DNA of 64,000 bases from Welwitschia mirabilis (lineage: Eukaryota > Gnetophyta > Gnetopsida > Welwitschiales): the NCBI GenBank assembly GCA_051453625.1, contig JBOZIK010000001.1, positions 73,838,992 to 73,902,991 of the forward strand, in the 5' to 3' direction. The notes under the pieces are model-generated. The model saw only the letters and a program-made list of their open reading frames with translations. It was not told the origin of the DNA and made no database searches. This document shows positions 23,618 through 35,639 of this stretch, piece after piece. The translations under genes and the position numbers were made by a program. Each line of letters begins with the position of its first letter. The stretch's first letter is position 1.

Positions 23618-23745
23618 AACTGGGCAAAGTTTAATCTCCAAGTTCTTACATAGCTTTACATATCTTTTAGTACCTTGTGATTTTATGATCACATTAGTAA
23701 GTAGATCATTAGTATATTGTATTGTGATGTCTTTATTATCCTTTT
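23618..23745 (-). pseudogene. RNase H tail remnant in E2
   Basis: Minus strand reads KDITIQYTNDLLTNVIIKS followed by GTKRYVKLCKNLEI. It fits the end of copia RNase H, where a T-x-D-x-x-T-K block is followed by a Leu-rich G-I/L motif. It follows directly on GAG-preintegrase sequence, so the integrase, RT and most of RNase H are absent between them. The same join appears in E3 (41880-42010) and in part in E1. Confidence 0.5.
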
Positions 23746-23859
23746 GTTACTATATTAAATTCCTTTTATATGATTCCTAGACTTGAATGCCTTTCAACCT
23801 AGAAGGTTCACTTATCATTTATTTTTTAATTAATTCCTTGTTTTTTTATCAACTATTTT

Positions 23860-24290
23860 TGTGTTAATACTTTTCTTCTACTATTTTTTTTTAATAAACA
23901 CTTGATTTCATTGTTAGAATTATCTTGCAAGTTAGTGATATATACATTTGACTTTCTTATGCCAACAAATAAAGATCTGGTAGAATATTATTTCCTAATA
24001 ATACAATCATCTTTTAAAAATGTAATTAAAAACTTTTCATAACATAATTGACTTACAATAAAAAATTGTATTGTAAAGATTCTATAAATAATACATTCAT
24101 TACTCTTGATTGATCTTCTCCTTCAATAGTACTAATACCTTTGATCAGTGCTTTTGTGTTTTCTTCAAAGGTTAAATATCCTTTATCTTATCTTATCAAT
24201 GTGGTAAAGCTCATCTTTCATCATGTGTCTTGAACATCCACTATCAATGTACTTAGCATGCTTCTCCATGGCTTCAAGTGTAATTTGTGC
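23860..24290 (-). pseudogene. copia protease and GAG-preintegrase remnant (E2)
   Basis: The protease active-site block YIDSGCSRHM is intact, with D-S-G-C-S-R-H-M at 24222-24245. This is the Ty1/copia form of the aspartic protease D-S/T-G motif. After it the minus strand reads GYLTFEENTKALIKGISTIE and VMNVLFIESLQYNFLL, the GAG-preintegrase domain, with a frame change near 24180. Beyond about 23860 the coding signal fades and passes to the RNase H tail. Confidence 0.75.
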
Positions 24291-24299
24291 TAAGAGTGA

Positions 24300-26010
24300 T
24301 AGTTTTCCTTTTGGTAGCTAAACTTTTCTTGGTTTACCTTGTACAAAATAATGTACCATTCTACTATGCCTCTTGGAATTATTAGTATAATAAATATTTA
24401 TTAATTTCATTAGACATTTATATTAATAATGATCTCTATTATGATAAATAATATTATTTTTAAATGCTAAATGTTCATACCTTCACTTGTAATTACATTT
24501 GTTAGTTAAAGAAGCTAGGGTGCTAGTTGAGGATGTATTGTGTTCCAAGCCACTCTTGTTATTTTAACTTCTACATTTTCTAAGCATGATATTCAATGTA
24601 TTCTTTTCTTGGATAAATTTTGAATTGATCTTATTTGAATCTGATAGTTCCTATCTTATATTCTCCTACTAATCTATTAACCTCACATTTAAGAGCTACA
24701 TTTTTAGAATATAATTTATTATAAACATTATTTTTTAGTTCATAAACTTCTTCATGAGTATGAAACAATTTTTTCATCTTAATACATACCTTTTGTAGTT
24801 CAACAAATGCTTTAGAAAGTATATTGTACCTTTCTTAAAGATCCATACTTGTATCATCTTTACTTTTTGAATTATACTTTTCTTCTATCTTATCATCTTT
24901 TTCTTGAAGGTGCGTAATAGACATGTAGAAAGGATGAGCTTTCTCATCATTAGATGCTCTTCTTCTATTACATCTTCATCATTATTTCATCTTCTGAAGA
25001 AAGATTTCTTCTTCTTTGGCTCTTTCTGTTATTCCCTTTTTTATATTTTATTAGTACTAAGACACTATATCTTGAAAACATTAGATTTAAAAGAAAATGA
25101 ATTGTTACTAGAAGACTTACCTTTAAAATTTCCTTTGGCTTGAAAACTAAATGATTTTATGAAGTTCTATCTTTTGTTCCACTTTCATAAATGTAGTTTA
25201 TTTATTCTTCTTGTGATAAGAGTAAGTTCCTCATCTAGTTCATCCTTAAAGTCATCCTCTTCTTGTTTTTTTTTTTATTTTCTTTTAAAATATATTTTAT
25301 GCTTTCACTTTTCTTAAGAGTAATAAGTTTTTATTTTATGGTATCATCTTATAGAAGATTCATTTCATAAGCTACAAAAGCACTTTAAAGTTTTTCTATC
25401 TTCATTGTATTGAAATATCTTGATTCTTTTATGATAATGGTCTTGGAATTATATTTAGAAGTTAGAGATCTAACAACTTTTTATATTACCTTTGCCTATA
25501 TAAGACTTTCATTAATGCCTCATATTGCATTTATAATGTTGAAGACTCTTATGAAGTACTCATGAACTCTTTCTCCATGGCTCATTTTGAGATGCTCAAA
25601 CTGATTTGTCTATATGAGAAGCTTTGATTGTTCAACAACAAATGTCTCTTCATATGTTTTTACAAAAACATTTAAAATATCTTTTGTTGTCTTTCAAATT
25701 GATATTCTATTAAACTCCTCTATTGTAAGTGCTGAATATAGTACATTTTAGCTTTGGAATCATACATGAAAGTAACTTCTTCATTGTCTTACCAATTGTT
25801 TTTTCCTTAATCTATGTAATAGTGTTTCCTACAACATCTAGTATGATTTTCATAGAATTTATATATGATTTTTATATACTTTCCCATATCTAAAACTCAA
25901 TTGATTATAATTACACCCACATCCTCCTCTTTCAATAGGCATAATTTATCCCATCAAGAATGAAGGTCTAATGAATAATACAAATTCCATTATCCACTTA
26001 AGGAAATTAC
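24300..26010 (-). pseudogene. gag remnant of E2
   Basis: SIRE-type gag with stops and frameshifts. Near 25510-25590 the minus strand reads GERVHEYFIRVFNIIN, the block preceding the conserved V-R-S-L motif, which is present as VVRSLTSKYNSK near 25450-25490. KIEKL and AFVAYEMN follow near 25350-25400. The zinc-knuckle region (about 24950-25080) is too decayed to show all Cys and His ligands. Gag would form the particle shell and bind RNA. Because gag and protease are what this family kept, it may once have made its own particles. Confidence 0.65.
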
Positions 26011-26029
26011 TCCTTCTTATGAGTATCAA

Positions 26030-26040
26030 CTCTGATACCA
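26030..26040 (-). other. primer-binding site of E2 (initiator Met tRNA)
   Basis: Minus strand reads TGGTATCAGAG exactly, two bases inside the 5' LTR end. Confidence 0.85.
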
Positions 26041-26042
26041 CT

Positions 26043-27744
26043 TAAAGATCATTGAACTCAGAGGACAAGATGAATGATCTCTATAAAATAAAAATTTTAA
26101 CCAATAATAGAATGAAAAAACACAATAATAATAATAAATACATTACCAAGATAACATGGTTTCCTAACCCAGGTACATCCACACAGAAATGGTAGGTTTT
26201 TCTCAGATATTTGAATATTATTTTCCTATAAGAAAATATTGGTTTTCTAGAGGACCACCAACCTTACAATAATGAGAGTCTCCTCATAAGGAATCACTCT
26301 CTTCTCCTTAAGAAAATAATGGTTTTCTAGAATACTACAAACCTTATAATAATGAGAGTCTTCTCATAAGAAAGTACTCTCTTCTCCTAAAGGAAATAAT
26401 GGTTTTCTAGTGCACCACAAACCTTACAATAATGAGAGTCTCCTCATAAGCTAGTACTCTCTTCCCTCAAATAAATAATGGTTTTCTAGTGCATCAGAAA
26501 TCTCACAATAATGAGAGTTTTCTCATAAGACAACACTCTCTTCCCCTCATGAAAATAATAGTTATGGATTATCACTAATCTTAAAATAATGTGAGTTCTC
26601 ACATGTAAAATCTTAATGTAAACCCATACATGAGTTGCCTTATAAAGAGTTTGGTAATATAATAATGAACTTATGATAATATTCAGAAATAAGATACTCC
26701 AACAATATGAGAACCACAAATATAATACAAGAAGAAGCCTTAATTATATATCTTNNNNNNNNNNAGACTTAAGTTTATTATTATTTCCATTATAATGAGT
26801 GCAAAACAAATGATTTGGTGATCAGGGATTAAGAACAAAAGATGTAAGTACTATAAGATCCTTTATAAATGATATATTTAATCCTTTATTAGTAGTTCTA
26901 GTTACCTATGCATTATTTTTTCTATATTTTATTTGATCATTATGTGCTAAATAAGTATGATCATTGAAGTATCAAAAGTTATATGATCATTCGATTACAA
27001 AAGTTGTAATTTATTTTGTGACATTAAGCCTTTATACAGTTGAAGAGAAACTAGCTATTTTTCCACTTAAACTTTGTAACCAACATGTAATAGATAGGAA
27101 ATGTCTAGATATTGGGTGTGAATCTTCATTTTTAATTAATATAAACTTTGGTCTAAGATGTCTTCAAATTTATAGACATCTATTAATAGTTAGATATATT
27201 CACCTTATAAACATCTTTAATGAACTTGCCCAAAATTTTATGAAAATTGGTTTGTATAATCTTTGAGCCTTTATGATCATGAATTTATGATGTACATGTT
27301 AATAGCTCATTTGAGATGTAAAATGTTAGTCAATATAAAAAGTAATTCTATTACCTATTTTATCTTAGTATAAATGTCTTCAACTATGTAGACATCTTTA
27401 TTTGTATCTAGTCTAGCTTTCAGCATAGTTGTCTTTAATGAGATAATCATCTTTAACCTATGACTAGAAAGTTAACACATAAGAGATGTATTTAATATTT
27501 ATACATCTTTATCATATACATCTTTAAGTATCTAGATATCTTCACCATAAAAGTCTTCCATTCTAGAGTTGTTTTTAGATAACTAATCTTACAATTTTAA
27601 TTTTGAGCCTTTTCATGAGATATCATCTTTGAAGTTTTGACATTGAATTATGCTCATCATGATTTGATTTCCTTTATAATGACCTATATAATAATGATAC
27701 AAAATATTTAACAAGTGGAATCATCAAACCTATATTTATCAACA
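26043..27744 (-). repeat. 5' LTR of E2
   Basis: 1702 bp including a 10-base gap at 26755. It begins TTAAAGATCATTGAACTC and ends TTTATCAACA. Units of the 80 bp array start at 26241, 26321, 26401 and 26480, with a weaker fifth near 26560. The AGACGTCT-derived zone is at about 27110-27600. The two LTRs of E2 have diverged clearly, so the insertion is old. Confidence 0.85.
26755..26764. other. assembly gap (10 N)
   Basis: Ten Ns inside the right LTR of E2. Confidence 1.
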
Positions 27745-27749
27745 CTTTG

Positions 27750-28360
27750 CTAGATTTAGAATAATCAAGAAATATGCCTTCAAATGATTTAGAGTTAAAC
27801 TTTTTAGTATAATCATCATTGTTTAGAACATAATAATTACTACCAAATATTTTTAAATATGACACATTTAGCCTTTTTACTTTCCATATCTCATAAGAGG
27901 TTTTAATGTTATCTTCTCTAGGAAAAGCTCTATTAAATATGTACCTAGCCATGTTAAAAAGTTCTAGTTCAAAATATTTTTCTATATTCTTTTCTTAGAA
28001 CATTGTTCTCCTCATATATTATAGAAACCTACTATTTATTTTTACAATGCCATATTGTTATGGGGTTTTAGGGCTAAAAATCATGGGTAACACCATTTTT
28101 ATTACACCGTCCTTTAAACATCTTATTTTTAAATTCTCCTCTATGATCACTTTTAATATTCTTGATGTTGTACCTAGTTTCATTCTTAAATCTACTACTT
28201 AATATTTGAAACTTCTCAAACTCTTCATTTATATGTCTTAAAAATAACATCCCTATAAATCTTAATAAGTCATCCATAATAATCAACACATATTTCTTAT
28301 CAACAAGATGTTTTATAAGGGTAGAACCTATAAGATCAAGATGAAGCAAGTCTAATGATT
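27750..28360 (-). pseudogene. copia integrase remnant (H1)
   Basis: The core 28074-28349 reads LHLDLIGS, KKYVLIIMDDLLRFIG and IKSDHRGEF. The DLIGS, MDD and SD positions correspond to the core, with the second catalytic Asp kept. The third catalytic residue, the Glu of the VERKNR motif, is Lys (IVKINSR, codon 28040-28042), one G-to-A change. The C-terminal part 27750-27952 reads MARYIFNRAF, SYEIWKVKRLNVSYLKIFG and FEGIFLDYSKSSK, then stops at the E2 border. The block resumes at 18806 with SYNVFN, in register once one copy of the target duplication is discounted. Confidence 0.85.
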
Positions 28361-28369
28361 ATTGAAAGG

Positions 28370-28905
28370 ATACTTAATCAATATTAGAGAAAATTTCATT
28401 TGTTCATTTTTTAAATTGGTAAGAGTAAAAAAAATCTTCTTCAATTGTGCTTAGTGTTTAAATGCATCTACTAAGATCATGTTTATAGATGTTATAAAAC
28501 CTTTTATAGTTGATATGACTTAATCATTTGTGCTAAAACTTACTCATTTTTGATGACATAATAGATAGACATTTCTTATCCAAGGATTACATAATATAAT
28601 ATGCATTTTCATCTCTATTACTAATTAATAAAATTTTATCTTTGCTATCTAAAATATGACAAGTAGAGGTACTAAATAAAATGTACATACTAATGCTAAA
28701 GAGGTTGTATTTTAATCCATTGACATACAGAACATTTTCTATTATTGCAAATTTCTTGTCATCAAAAGTACCAACATCTTCCACCATTTCTTTGCTATTA
28801 TATATAAATGTTATAACATCTTTAATCACATTTTTCCATTTTGTGAATCTACTTGTCTCCTATCACATATCTTGAAAAACCATCATCAAGGTACCAATCA
28901 ATATT
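28370..28905 (-). pseudogene. copia protease end and GAG-preintegrase remnant (H1)
   Basis: The protease box reads WYLDDGFSRYVIGDK at 28857-28899, where the family has W-x-L-D-S-G-C-S-R-H-M. The catalytic Asp is kept, while Ser, Cys and His are changed. The 80-codon open stretch 28587-28829 reads VGTFDDKKFAIIENVLYV and NGLKYNLFSISM, the GAG-preintegrase domain. A piece near 28430-28570 may be the integrase zinc-finger region, but its ligands cannot be assigned. Confidence 0.8.
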
Positions 28906-30190
28906 ATTAGTGGTGGATAAAGTAGTGTTAATTAAAAGACTCTTATGAAATTTACCATTCTTCATCTAATATCAAAATTTGAATTTTTATTGATAAATTA
29001 ACACTCATGTAAAGTACTAAGTTTAGAAAATATAGTACTAGAATAACAACTAAGTTAGTAGGACTAACTTATTACAAAAATAAAAAATAAAAAATTTCTT
29101 ACTTCTTTTTTGATGAAATTAATATTTTAAGAGTAATATTGGACATCATCTCATTTGAAGTTTGTAAATACTAAAAATTTATTCTTGAAAAGAGAGGAGG
29201 ATTTTTTTGATACATCTAATGCAAAAAATGATATAAATTTGGAACATATCCCAAGTTACTTTTATTACTTAGTGCTCTTCATTTGAACAACATAGTCTCA
29301 AATGAGATGTTAATAATAGAAAACTTCAAAATAATTTTATTCAAATCATTAATCTTTTAAAGTAAAAACTTATATTTCATTTTCCTTTCTCATGAAAAGT
29401 CTTAAAGATGTGTGAACTCTTTCTTAATGTAGGATCCTTGAGTTTTCAAATTATTCTTTTCAAGATATAATTTTGATGTTGACTAATTCTTCTCTTACTC
29501 ATACTAGGATATATTTTTGTTTAAGTTAAAATTATATTTTAGGATAATATTTATCTATTTAAATAGTTCTTAATATGCATCCACCAGTTTCTTTTCATGT
29601 TTATTATCATTTTTTTTTGGTCTTTTATTTTTTAGTTGTTATTTCAACCTATTTAATATTAGAGAACCAATCCTATTTTTCATCAGTTTCTTAACTAGAG
29701 ACATGACATAATATATCATATAATTCTAAATTATGTGGATTAGTTAAATAAAATTCAAAACCATCATTTAGTTGTGAAATGAGTAACACATAATATGAGG
29801 CAATAGCCATGAGTAATAGTCTCTTATTGCCATGAATGCCTTTTTGATCAAGTTAATCACTATTCTAAGTGGTCATATCACATTTCTTACTAGAGTTCAT
29901 TGATGTGTTTTTATTCTTATTTTTGAGGTGTTTTTATTCTTATTGTTTGAACACTTAAGTATTCTCTATTGTATATCCCTTTGGTCCAAAAAATGTTGTA
30001 CCATAATCTCTCCTATTTTTCTAGTGCTTTCTTGCCAACATCTTCTTGAATTTTCTAGTAAATAAAGCTAATGTTTCATTCATATTAAAATCAAAATTAA
30101 AAGATGAGTAACTAAGTGATTCATCATTGTTATTTATAGAAAAATAAATTTGATTAATATTAAGAGTCATACCTTTACCTTTATTACGTT
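28906..30190 (-). pseudogene. gag C-terminal part of H1, highly decayed
   Basis: By position this is the end of gag and its zinc-knuckle area. I could not find a clear CX2CX4HX4C motif. Long A and T runs break all frames. Confidence 0.35.
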
Positions 30191-30194
30191 TTTA

Positions 30195-30560
30195 AAGATG
30201 TTAAAGATTAAATGTCAAGATATCACTTACTAATACCTTTAGCATAATATCATTAAATTCCTTTATGTGTTTAATTAATAGTAATTTATTCTTATAAGAT
30301 TTTGGAAGTAACATCAACATATTATTAATAATCGGGTTTAATTTAGAGGATTTTTTAATCCCAAAGTTCATTGATGATACCCATGAGCTTGTTATTAAAT
30401 TTTGTAAAGGTTTCATCATCTTGCATTAAAATTTGTTAAAATTATGTTATAATCATTTGTTTCCTGTTCTTGTTAATTTTATGTGTTTTCTTTATATGTC
30501 ACCTATAAGTATTTTCATATATCCTTAGTGATAGTAAAGTTTATTACTTTTTTTTAGTTC
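30195..30560 (-). pseudogene. gag core remnant (H1)
   Basis: Minus strand reads DDETFTKFNNKLMGIINEL near 30360-30420, then LPKSYKNKLLLIKHIKEFN around 30250-30310. These are the two blocks of the Ty1/copia gag (UBN2/DUF4219-type) that precede the end of the core. The reading changes frame once between them. No complete gag frame remains. Confidence 0.65.
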
Positions 30561-30681
30561 CTTTCATTAAGTCCATAGCATATTACATTTATTTCCTTCT
30601 GCCTAGTTTGTTTCTTTATAATTCCATGAGATCCTTAGCTTGATCACAAAGCTAGTAGCTTCATCTGCTAGAGGAAGTGGA

Positions 30682-31551
30682 TGAATAAGATACCTAAGGT
30701 AGTTTTTAAAATTTAAATGTTTAATGTTAAGTTTGCATAAAGTAATATATCATCTAATTAAATAATAGCTAGTGCTAGATTAGCTTTAATGATAATTCCT
30801 ATAATGAATAATACATATAATAATCAATAACATGAATTTTACTAAATAATAAACTGTAATAGATACAAGATAATGAAAATAACCTATTTTTCTTTATTTT
30901 AAGGGTAACCTCTAAGTAGACATCTAATGAGACTTTGTGATAGTTCTTTACCAATACAATTAGGAATGTTTCAATAATTATTGATCATAAATAAAAAAAA
31001 ATTAAGCTGGTTTACTTTTATGATTAAGTCTAAAGTGAGTAAAGATAGTAAAGAGTATAATAGAAGAATTAAAGATGCTAAAAGAATGTTGCTATCAATT
31101 TGTCAAAAAGATCCTAACTACTATAATAGCTAAGTTATTTATACAAAGGATATTCTAATTATTTTAGATTAAGATGATGAGAAATGTAACTATTGAAGCC
31201 TTATAAATATTTTTTTTAGCTTCTTAAGATATTTCTCTAATGGTTTTCAATATTTCATAATGGTTATATCTACACATACTATTAGACTAATGATTAACCT
31301 CCTTAATGAGCAATTGACCCTTGAAGTATTTCTTCACTAAATGTACTCGACTTCTTAAGAATCAATTAATTCCATGAGATACATTTATGTGTTTGTCTAA
31401 AGGTAGTAAACCCCTAAAGTTTCACCAATTGACTACTAGGAGATTAATTCCTTTTTCTAACTAGTCAACCACTAGTTGCATGTTGTCATTTATTGGACAA
31501 CATGTGTTTAACCCCCTAAAGAATACCACTTGACTACCTAAAGATTTTTCA
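30682..31551 (-). repeat. 5' LTR of H1
   Basis: 870 bp, aligning with 13096-13953 from TAAGGTANTTTTTA at the start to the decayed CAACCCCCTAA region near the end. Adjacent at left, the minus strand reads AGGTATCTTATTC, which shares only GGTATC with the Met primer site, so the primer site is decayed or was lost. Confidence 0.65.
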
Positions 31552-31591
31552 TAGGTTTATTTTAGGTTTTACATGGTTTAATGTTTGACTA

Positions 31592-31822
31592 TTATCTTTT
31601 ACTTCTAGTTCCTTGCTTATCTTCATTATTATGTTTTCTTTTTACCTCCCAGGTAATTAATTTATCTTGTAAAATCATTACTGCATTATCACATGAGATT
31701 TGGATTATTAACAAATCATAACTAAGAGATGCAATAAAATTAAGGAAATAATTTTGACCTCTTGATATTTTAATTAACATCATTTCACTCATACTAGAGT
31801 GCATTAACTCTAACTTCCTCAT
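31592..31822 (-). pseudogene. copia gag fragment (UBN2-like), separate from H1
   Basis: A 76-codon open stretch reads NFIASLSYDLLIIQI and ILQDKLITWEVKRKHNNED. This resembles the end of the UBN2-type gag of Tork/Tnt1-like copia elements (a SLP-SYD-L block, then a LL-E-RRK-type block). It lies just outside the right LTR of H1, so it belongs to another element, possibly the one H1 entered. No other part of it was recognised. Confidence 0.45.
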
Positions 31823-33875
31823 GATGTAATAACTTCTCTTCTCAAATGGATTTCATATGAGCTCACTCAGAATGCATGTATTAAACTTTAAGGTTTTTGA
31901 TATTTAGATATCTTGAAACTTCTCTATGGTGAGATACTATTTCTAATGGTACATGCGAAGTTTATCATTCCATAGTTCTTGTTTTATAAAGTGTCATAAA
32001 TAAGAACCAAAAAAAAAAAACAAGTGTCATAGACTTTACATCTACCACTATACCATACATTGAAATGTGAATTTCTCTTGTCTTGAAAATATTAATGTTC
32101 CTTCTTAACATCTAAGTTCCTCATCATTTAAGAATATCAAATATCCTTATAATTAATCTATAAAATATGCTTAAGATAAAAGCCCCCTAAACTAATAATA
32201 TTAACCTTTTATATAAATTATTTACTTCAAAAAAGGATTTATAAAGCCTCATGATTCTTCCAGTAAGATAATTATGTAGAATGAAAGGTAGAATATCTAA
32301 TAAAGTGAACATTTATTACTTATAATTAAATAGGCAACAAATAATAAGCTTAAGCATGATTAGATTCAAGTATTAGATAATTTGATAAAAGAATGCTAAC
32401 ATATAGAATGGTATATGAAGTACGGTATTATGTGTGACTAATGAGTATTAAATAGATGTCTTTAAATAAAATAATGCTTAAGATATGCAATGTCATGTAA
32501 ATAAAAGAAGAAAAATGCATGTTTAAATGTACTTTACTATAATACGAAATTATTACAAAATAATGTAGTTTTACTAATATTAAATGGAATAACATAAAAA
32601 GCATTAAATTTATTATGAAAAATACCAATTTATTATTTAAAATTTTAAAATTTATGTAAGTAAAAAATGTGAAATGAATAATACTTTAACATGAAAATAG
32701 TTAGCCACTTTCATCAAATTTTAATGTTCCTTGTTCTATAATTACTACTTTTCATAATGACTAGGATTAAAAGTTTTATTAGATTTACTATTTTTTATAT
32801 TTAAAATTTATAAGAGTCATAATCTAGTGTTATTGTTTGTATTATAAATTTTTTCATTTTTATTTTTTTAATTAATTTTTTTATGACTATGTTTAATCGT
32901 AAGCTTAGAGACCCTTTAAAAATATGAATTGTCTCAAAAAATGGAATGGCCATTACACATTTACAAAAGAATTATTATTTTTATTAAGTATTTTTAATTG
33001 TTAAGTGATATGCACTATATTTGCTTTTAAACTATTCTTGGAAGGTTAACCAAATTTCTAGGAATTGTGGATTAAAATTTAAATATAATACTTTGAAATA
33101 ATTACTATTAAAAATTAAATTATAAATACTTTAATTTAGTTTAGTTTTATTCTTAAGTGTTAATAAATTTATGAAAATATTTATAATTTCTCAAACCAAA
33201 TTAATTTTACATACAATTTTTCAAGATTTTTGAGTTTTAGTATTATGTAGGAAATAATATGAATAATTCTTGTTATCTTACTATATTAATTTTTCAAGGA
33301 CATATAACATAACCTAATGTTTATTGCAAGAAAAGGTTAGATGATAATGTTATGTTTGGCTATTCATAATAAACATATCATTTATATAAAATTTATAAAA
33401 ATCATCATAATGGAGTATAATCCAAATGTTATGATCTTAAAAGAAAATCCAGTAATTTTTATTTAAATGATAAAAATAAATATCCAACTATGAATGATAC
33501 TAAACTATGATATTCTTGATGAAAAGAATTTTAAATCATCAATGGCAAGTGATTCCATTTTAGAAAGCTTTATTTAGTGAAATTAATGAAATTTTTTCCT
33601 TTAAAAATTTAAAAAATAAAAGTAATATTCATTCTTATTAGACTAAATCTTAAATGTCCCATTTATTATATCATGTTTTCTTATTAATAACATATCACAG
33701 AAAGAAACCATGTCATGAATGGAACAAAGGCTTGTTAAAGTGTTAATGTTAACATTAACAATAGAAAACCTACCATATTAAAGTGATACTATTAATTAGT
33801 TAGTTTTTAAAATCATGAAACCAATGAAAATATATGAAGTAATTTATGTTAAAATGGAACTTAGACAAAATAATC

Positions 33876-33878
<3 letters not shown>
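31823..33878. other. unassigned AT-rich region
   Basis: No gene or repeat recognised. Frames that stay open are short and A/T-driven. Confidence 0.5.
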
Positions 33879-33955
<77 letters not shown>

Positions 33956-34055
33956 NNNNNNNNNNNNNNNNNNNNNNNNNNNNNNNNNNNNNNNNNNNNN
34001 NNNNNNNNNNNNNNNNNNNNNNNNNNNNNNNNNNNNNNNNNNNNNNNNNNNNNNN

Positions 34056-34116
<61 letters not shown>

Positions 34117-34129
34117 ACACACACACACA
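33879..34129 (+). repeat. (AC)n microsatellite with gap
   Basis: Pure AC repeat with single ATAC interruptions near 33925 and 34111. A 100-base gap (33956-34055) splits it, so the true length is unknown. All frames through it, of the CVCV or HTHT type, are artefacts. Confidence 0.95.
33956..34055. other. assembly gap (100 N)
   Basis: 100 Ns, probably an arbitrary size, inside the microsatellite. Confidence 1.
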
Positions 34130-35630
34130 TTCATACATATATAACATTAATTTCATGCATATGAAGTATTTATGTAGTCTTAGAAACCACTTTTTACTAT
34201 GGATATTGTAGATGTCGAAATATCATGTTGTCACCTTACTCACTAAGGTTTTTTTAAAGTGCACAAAATGAAATAAATATTAAACATGAAGTAACAACTA
34301 ACTAAACAATGGTCTAACTTGTGCTTATTTTGATTCATAGAAGATACAATTTATAAGGTTGTGTGTTGAGAATTTAAAAATGAAAAAAACACAAATACTA
34401 AAATTTATAAAAAAAAATAAAAGGTTTACATAGGAGATGAGAAAATTTTATCTAAGACTAATTCATCAATATTGCCTATAAAGAATAAAATATACAAGGT
34501 ATGAAAAAAATATTTTAGTGGTTTTAATGACTAGTTTTCTTATGCATAATCATTAATAAAGGTTCTTTAATGATTTTAACACACTTTGATTCTCCTCTTA
34601 AGCTAAAACTTAATTAATTTAATTATTAATGTTTTAATATTGGTTATATGTTTATTGTACAAAGTAACATGTGCTCTTGCATTAATGATTCTTGTTGAAA
34701 TTTTAAGATTCTCATAAAACTTTTTTAGCTTTATTTTAGACATCTAATGCATGTCTTCAAGTTGGTATTCTATAAATTATAGAAGATAATCTTAGATATG
34801 TTCTAAATATGTAGTGTTTTTCTTTCCTTTGATCTAAAACCTAAAATTTACTATATTCATGTTTTCTTGGCTTAATGTATTTTACTAATGTAACAACTAA
34901 CCAAATCAATAATTTTGAATATTGGAGAGAGTTCAAGAAGCTTAAAAAACAAATTTTATATGTATTACCTTTCAAATTTTTAATCATTATAATAGGGTCT
35001 ATTATTCTCTTTTGAAGCTCATGCACAAAAAAGTATTTGCTCCTTAACTTGATAAGAACTTATTAATTTTTCTCAATTATGCTTTTTTTTTTTCTTTTAT
35101 ACATAAATGTCTTAGTCTTTATAATAACTTATTTCATAATTTACTATATTTTTGTTTACACACTACGTGTATGCTCCTCCTAATGTTACCATCATCTATT
35201 TTTCTTCTATCTGCATTTGATACATAAGGATGAAAACAAGAAGAAACTTAAAAAATGTTCTTTCTTATTTTTATGTAACTGAATTATTATAGGAAAATGC
35301 ATCATGTAGCAAGTATAAATCTTATCTTCTTAGGTTCTCTACATAGAGGAAATGTAGAAATCTTCCTAATTTATGATTTATAACTTTGTTTGTCTATTAT
35401 TTTAAGAATGAAAGATGTTGCTAAACTTAAAATATATTCTAAAAAATAATTACAAGTTTCTTTATAAGTGACACATGAAATTTTATTCCTTGTAAATCAT
35501 AATTTTCTATAGAAACCCATGCAAATTTACAACTTCTTTGAAAAATATCCTTACCTATGTAATGCATCAATAGTTTTTATATAAGAATTAAACTTGTGCA
35601 TTTAATTTAAATTATTAATTATCATATATA
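34130..35630. other. unassigned, possibly 3' part of chromovirus-like element
   Basis: Left of the chromovirus integrase remnant on the same strand, so it may hold the integrase end and 3' LTR. No clear motif was found. Confidence 0.35.
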
Positions 35631-35639
35631 ATTTTAAAT

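Larger units (their letters stand above)
18812..27744 (-). mobile_element. E2: complete non-autonomous SIRE-type element
   Basis: 8933 bp. LTRs are at 18812-20525 and 26043-27744, the primer site at 26030-26040 and the polypurine tract at 20526-20546. The 5-base flanks ATTTG (18807-18811) and CTTTG (27745-27749) differ at one place and look like the target duplication. The 5.5 kb interior has gag, protease and a GAG-preintegrase patch, an RNase H tail and a 3' ORF, but no integrase or RT. It sits inside the integrase-RT boundary of H1. All frames are broken. Confidence 0.85.
13096..31551 (-). mobile_element. H1: SIRE-like Ty1/copia element, split by E2
   Basis: Minus-strand element with matching LTRs at 13096-13953 and 30682-31551 and copia gene order between them: gag (30.2-30.6 kb), protease/GAG-preintegrase (28.4-28.9 kb), integrase (27.75-28.36 kb), RT (17.5-18.4 kb), RNase H (17.0-17.5 kb) and a 3' ORF (14.4-15.9 kb). 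E2 (18812-27744) sits between integrase and RT. Without E2 the element would be about 9.5 kb, the usual size for SIRE-lineage elements. The flanks 13091-13095 and 31552-31556 do not match, so no target duplication can be claimed. All domains carry stops. Confidence 0.75.

Noticed and set aside
33800-34211. Several overlapping frames through the AC repeat (CVCV/HTHT proteins)
   Set aside because: Pure microsatellite plus Ns; not coding.
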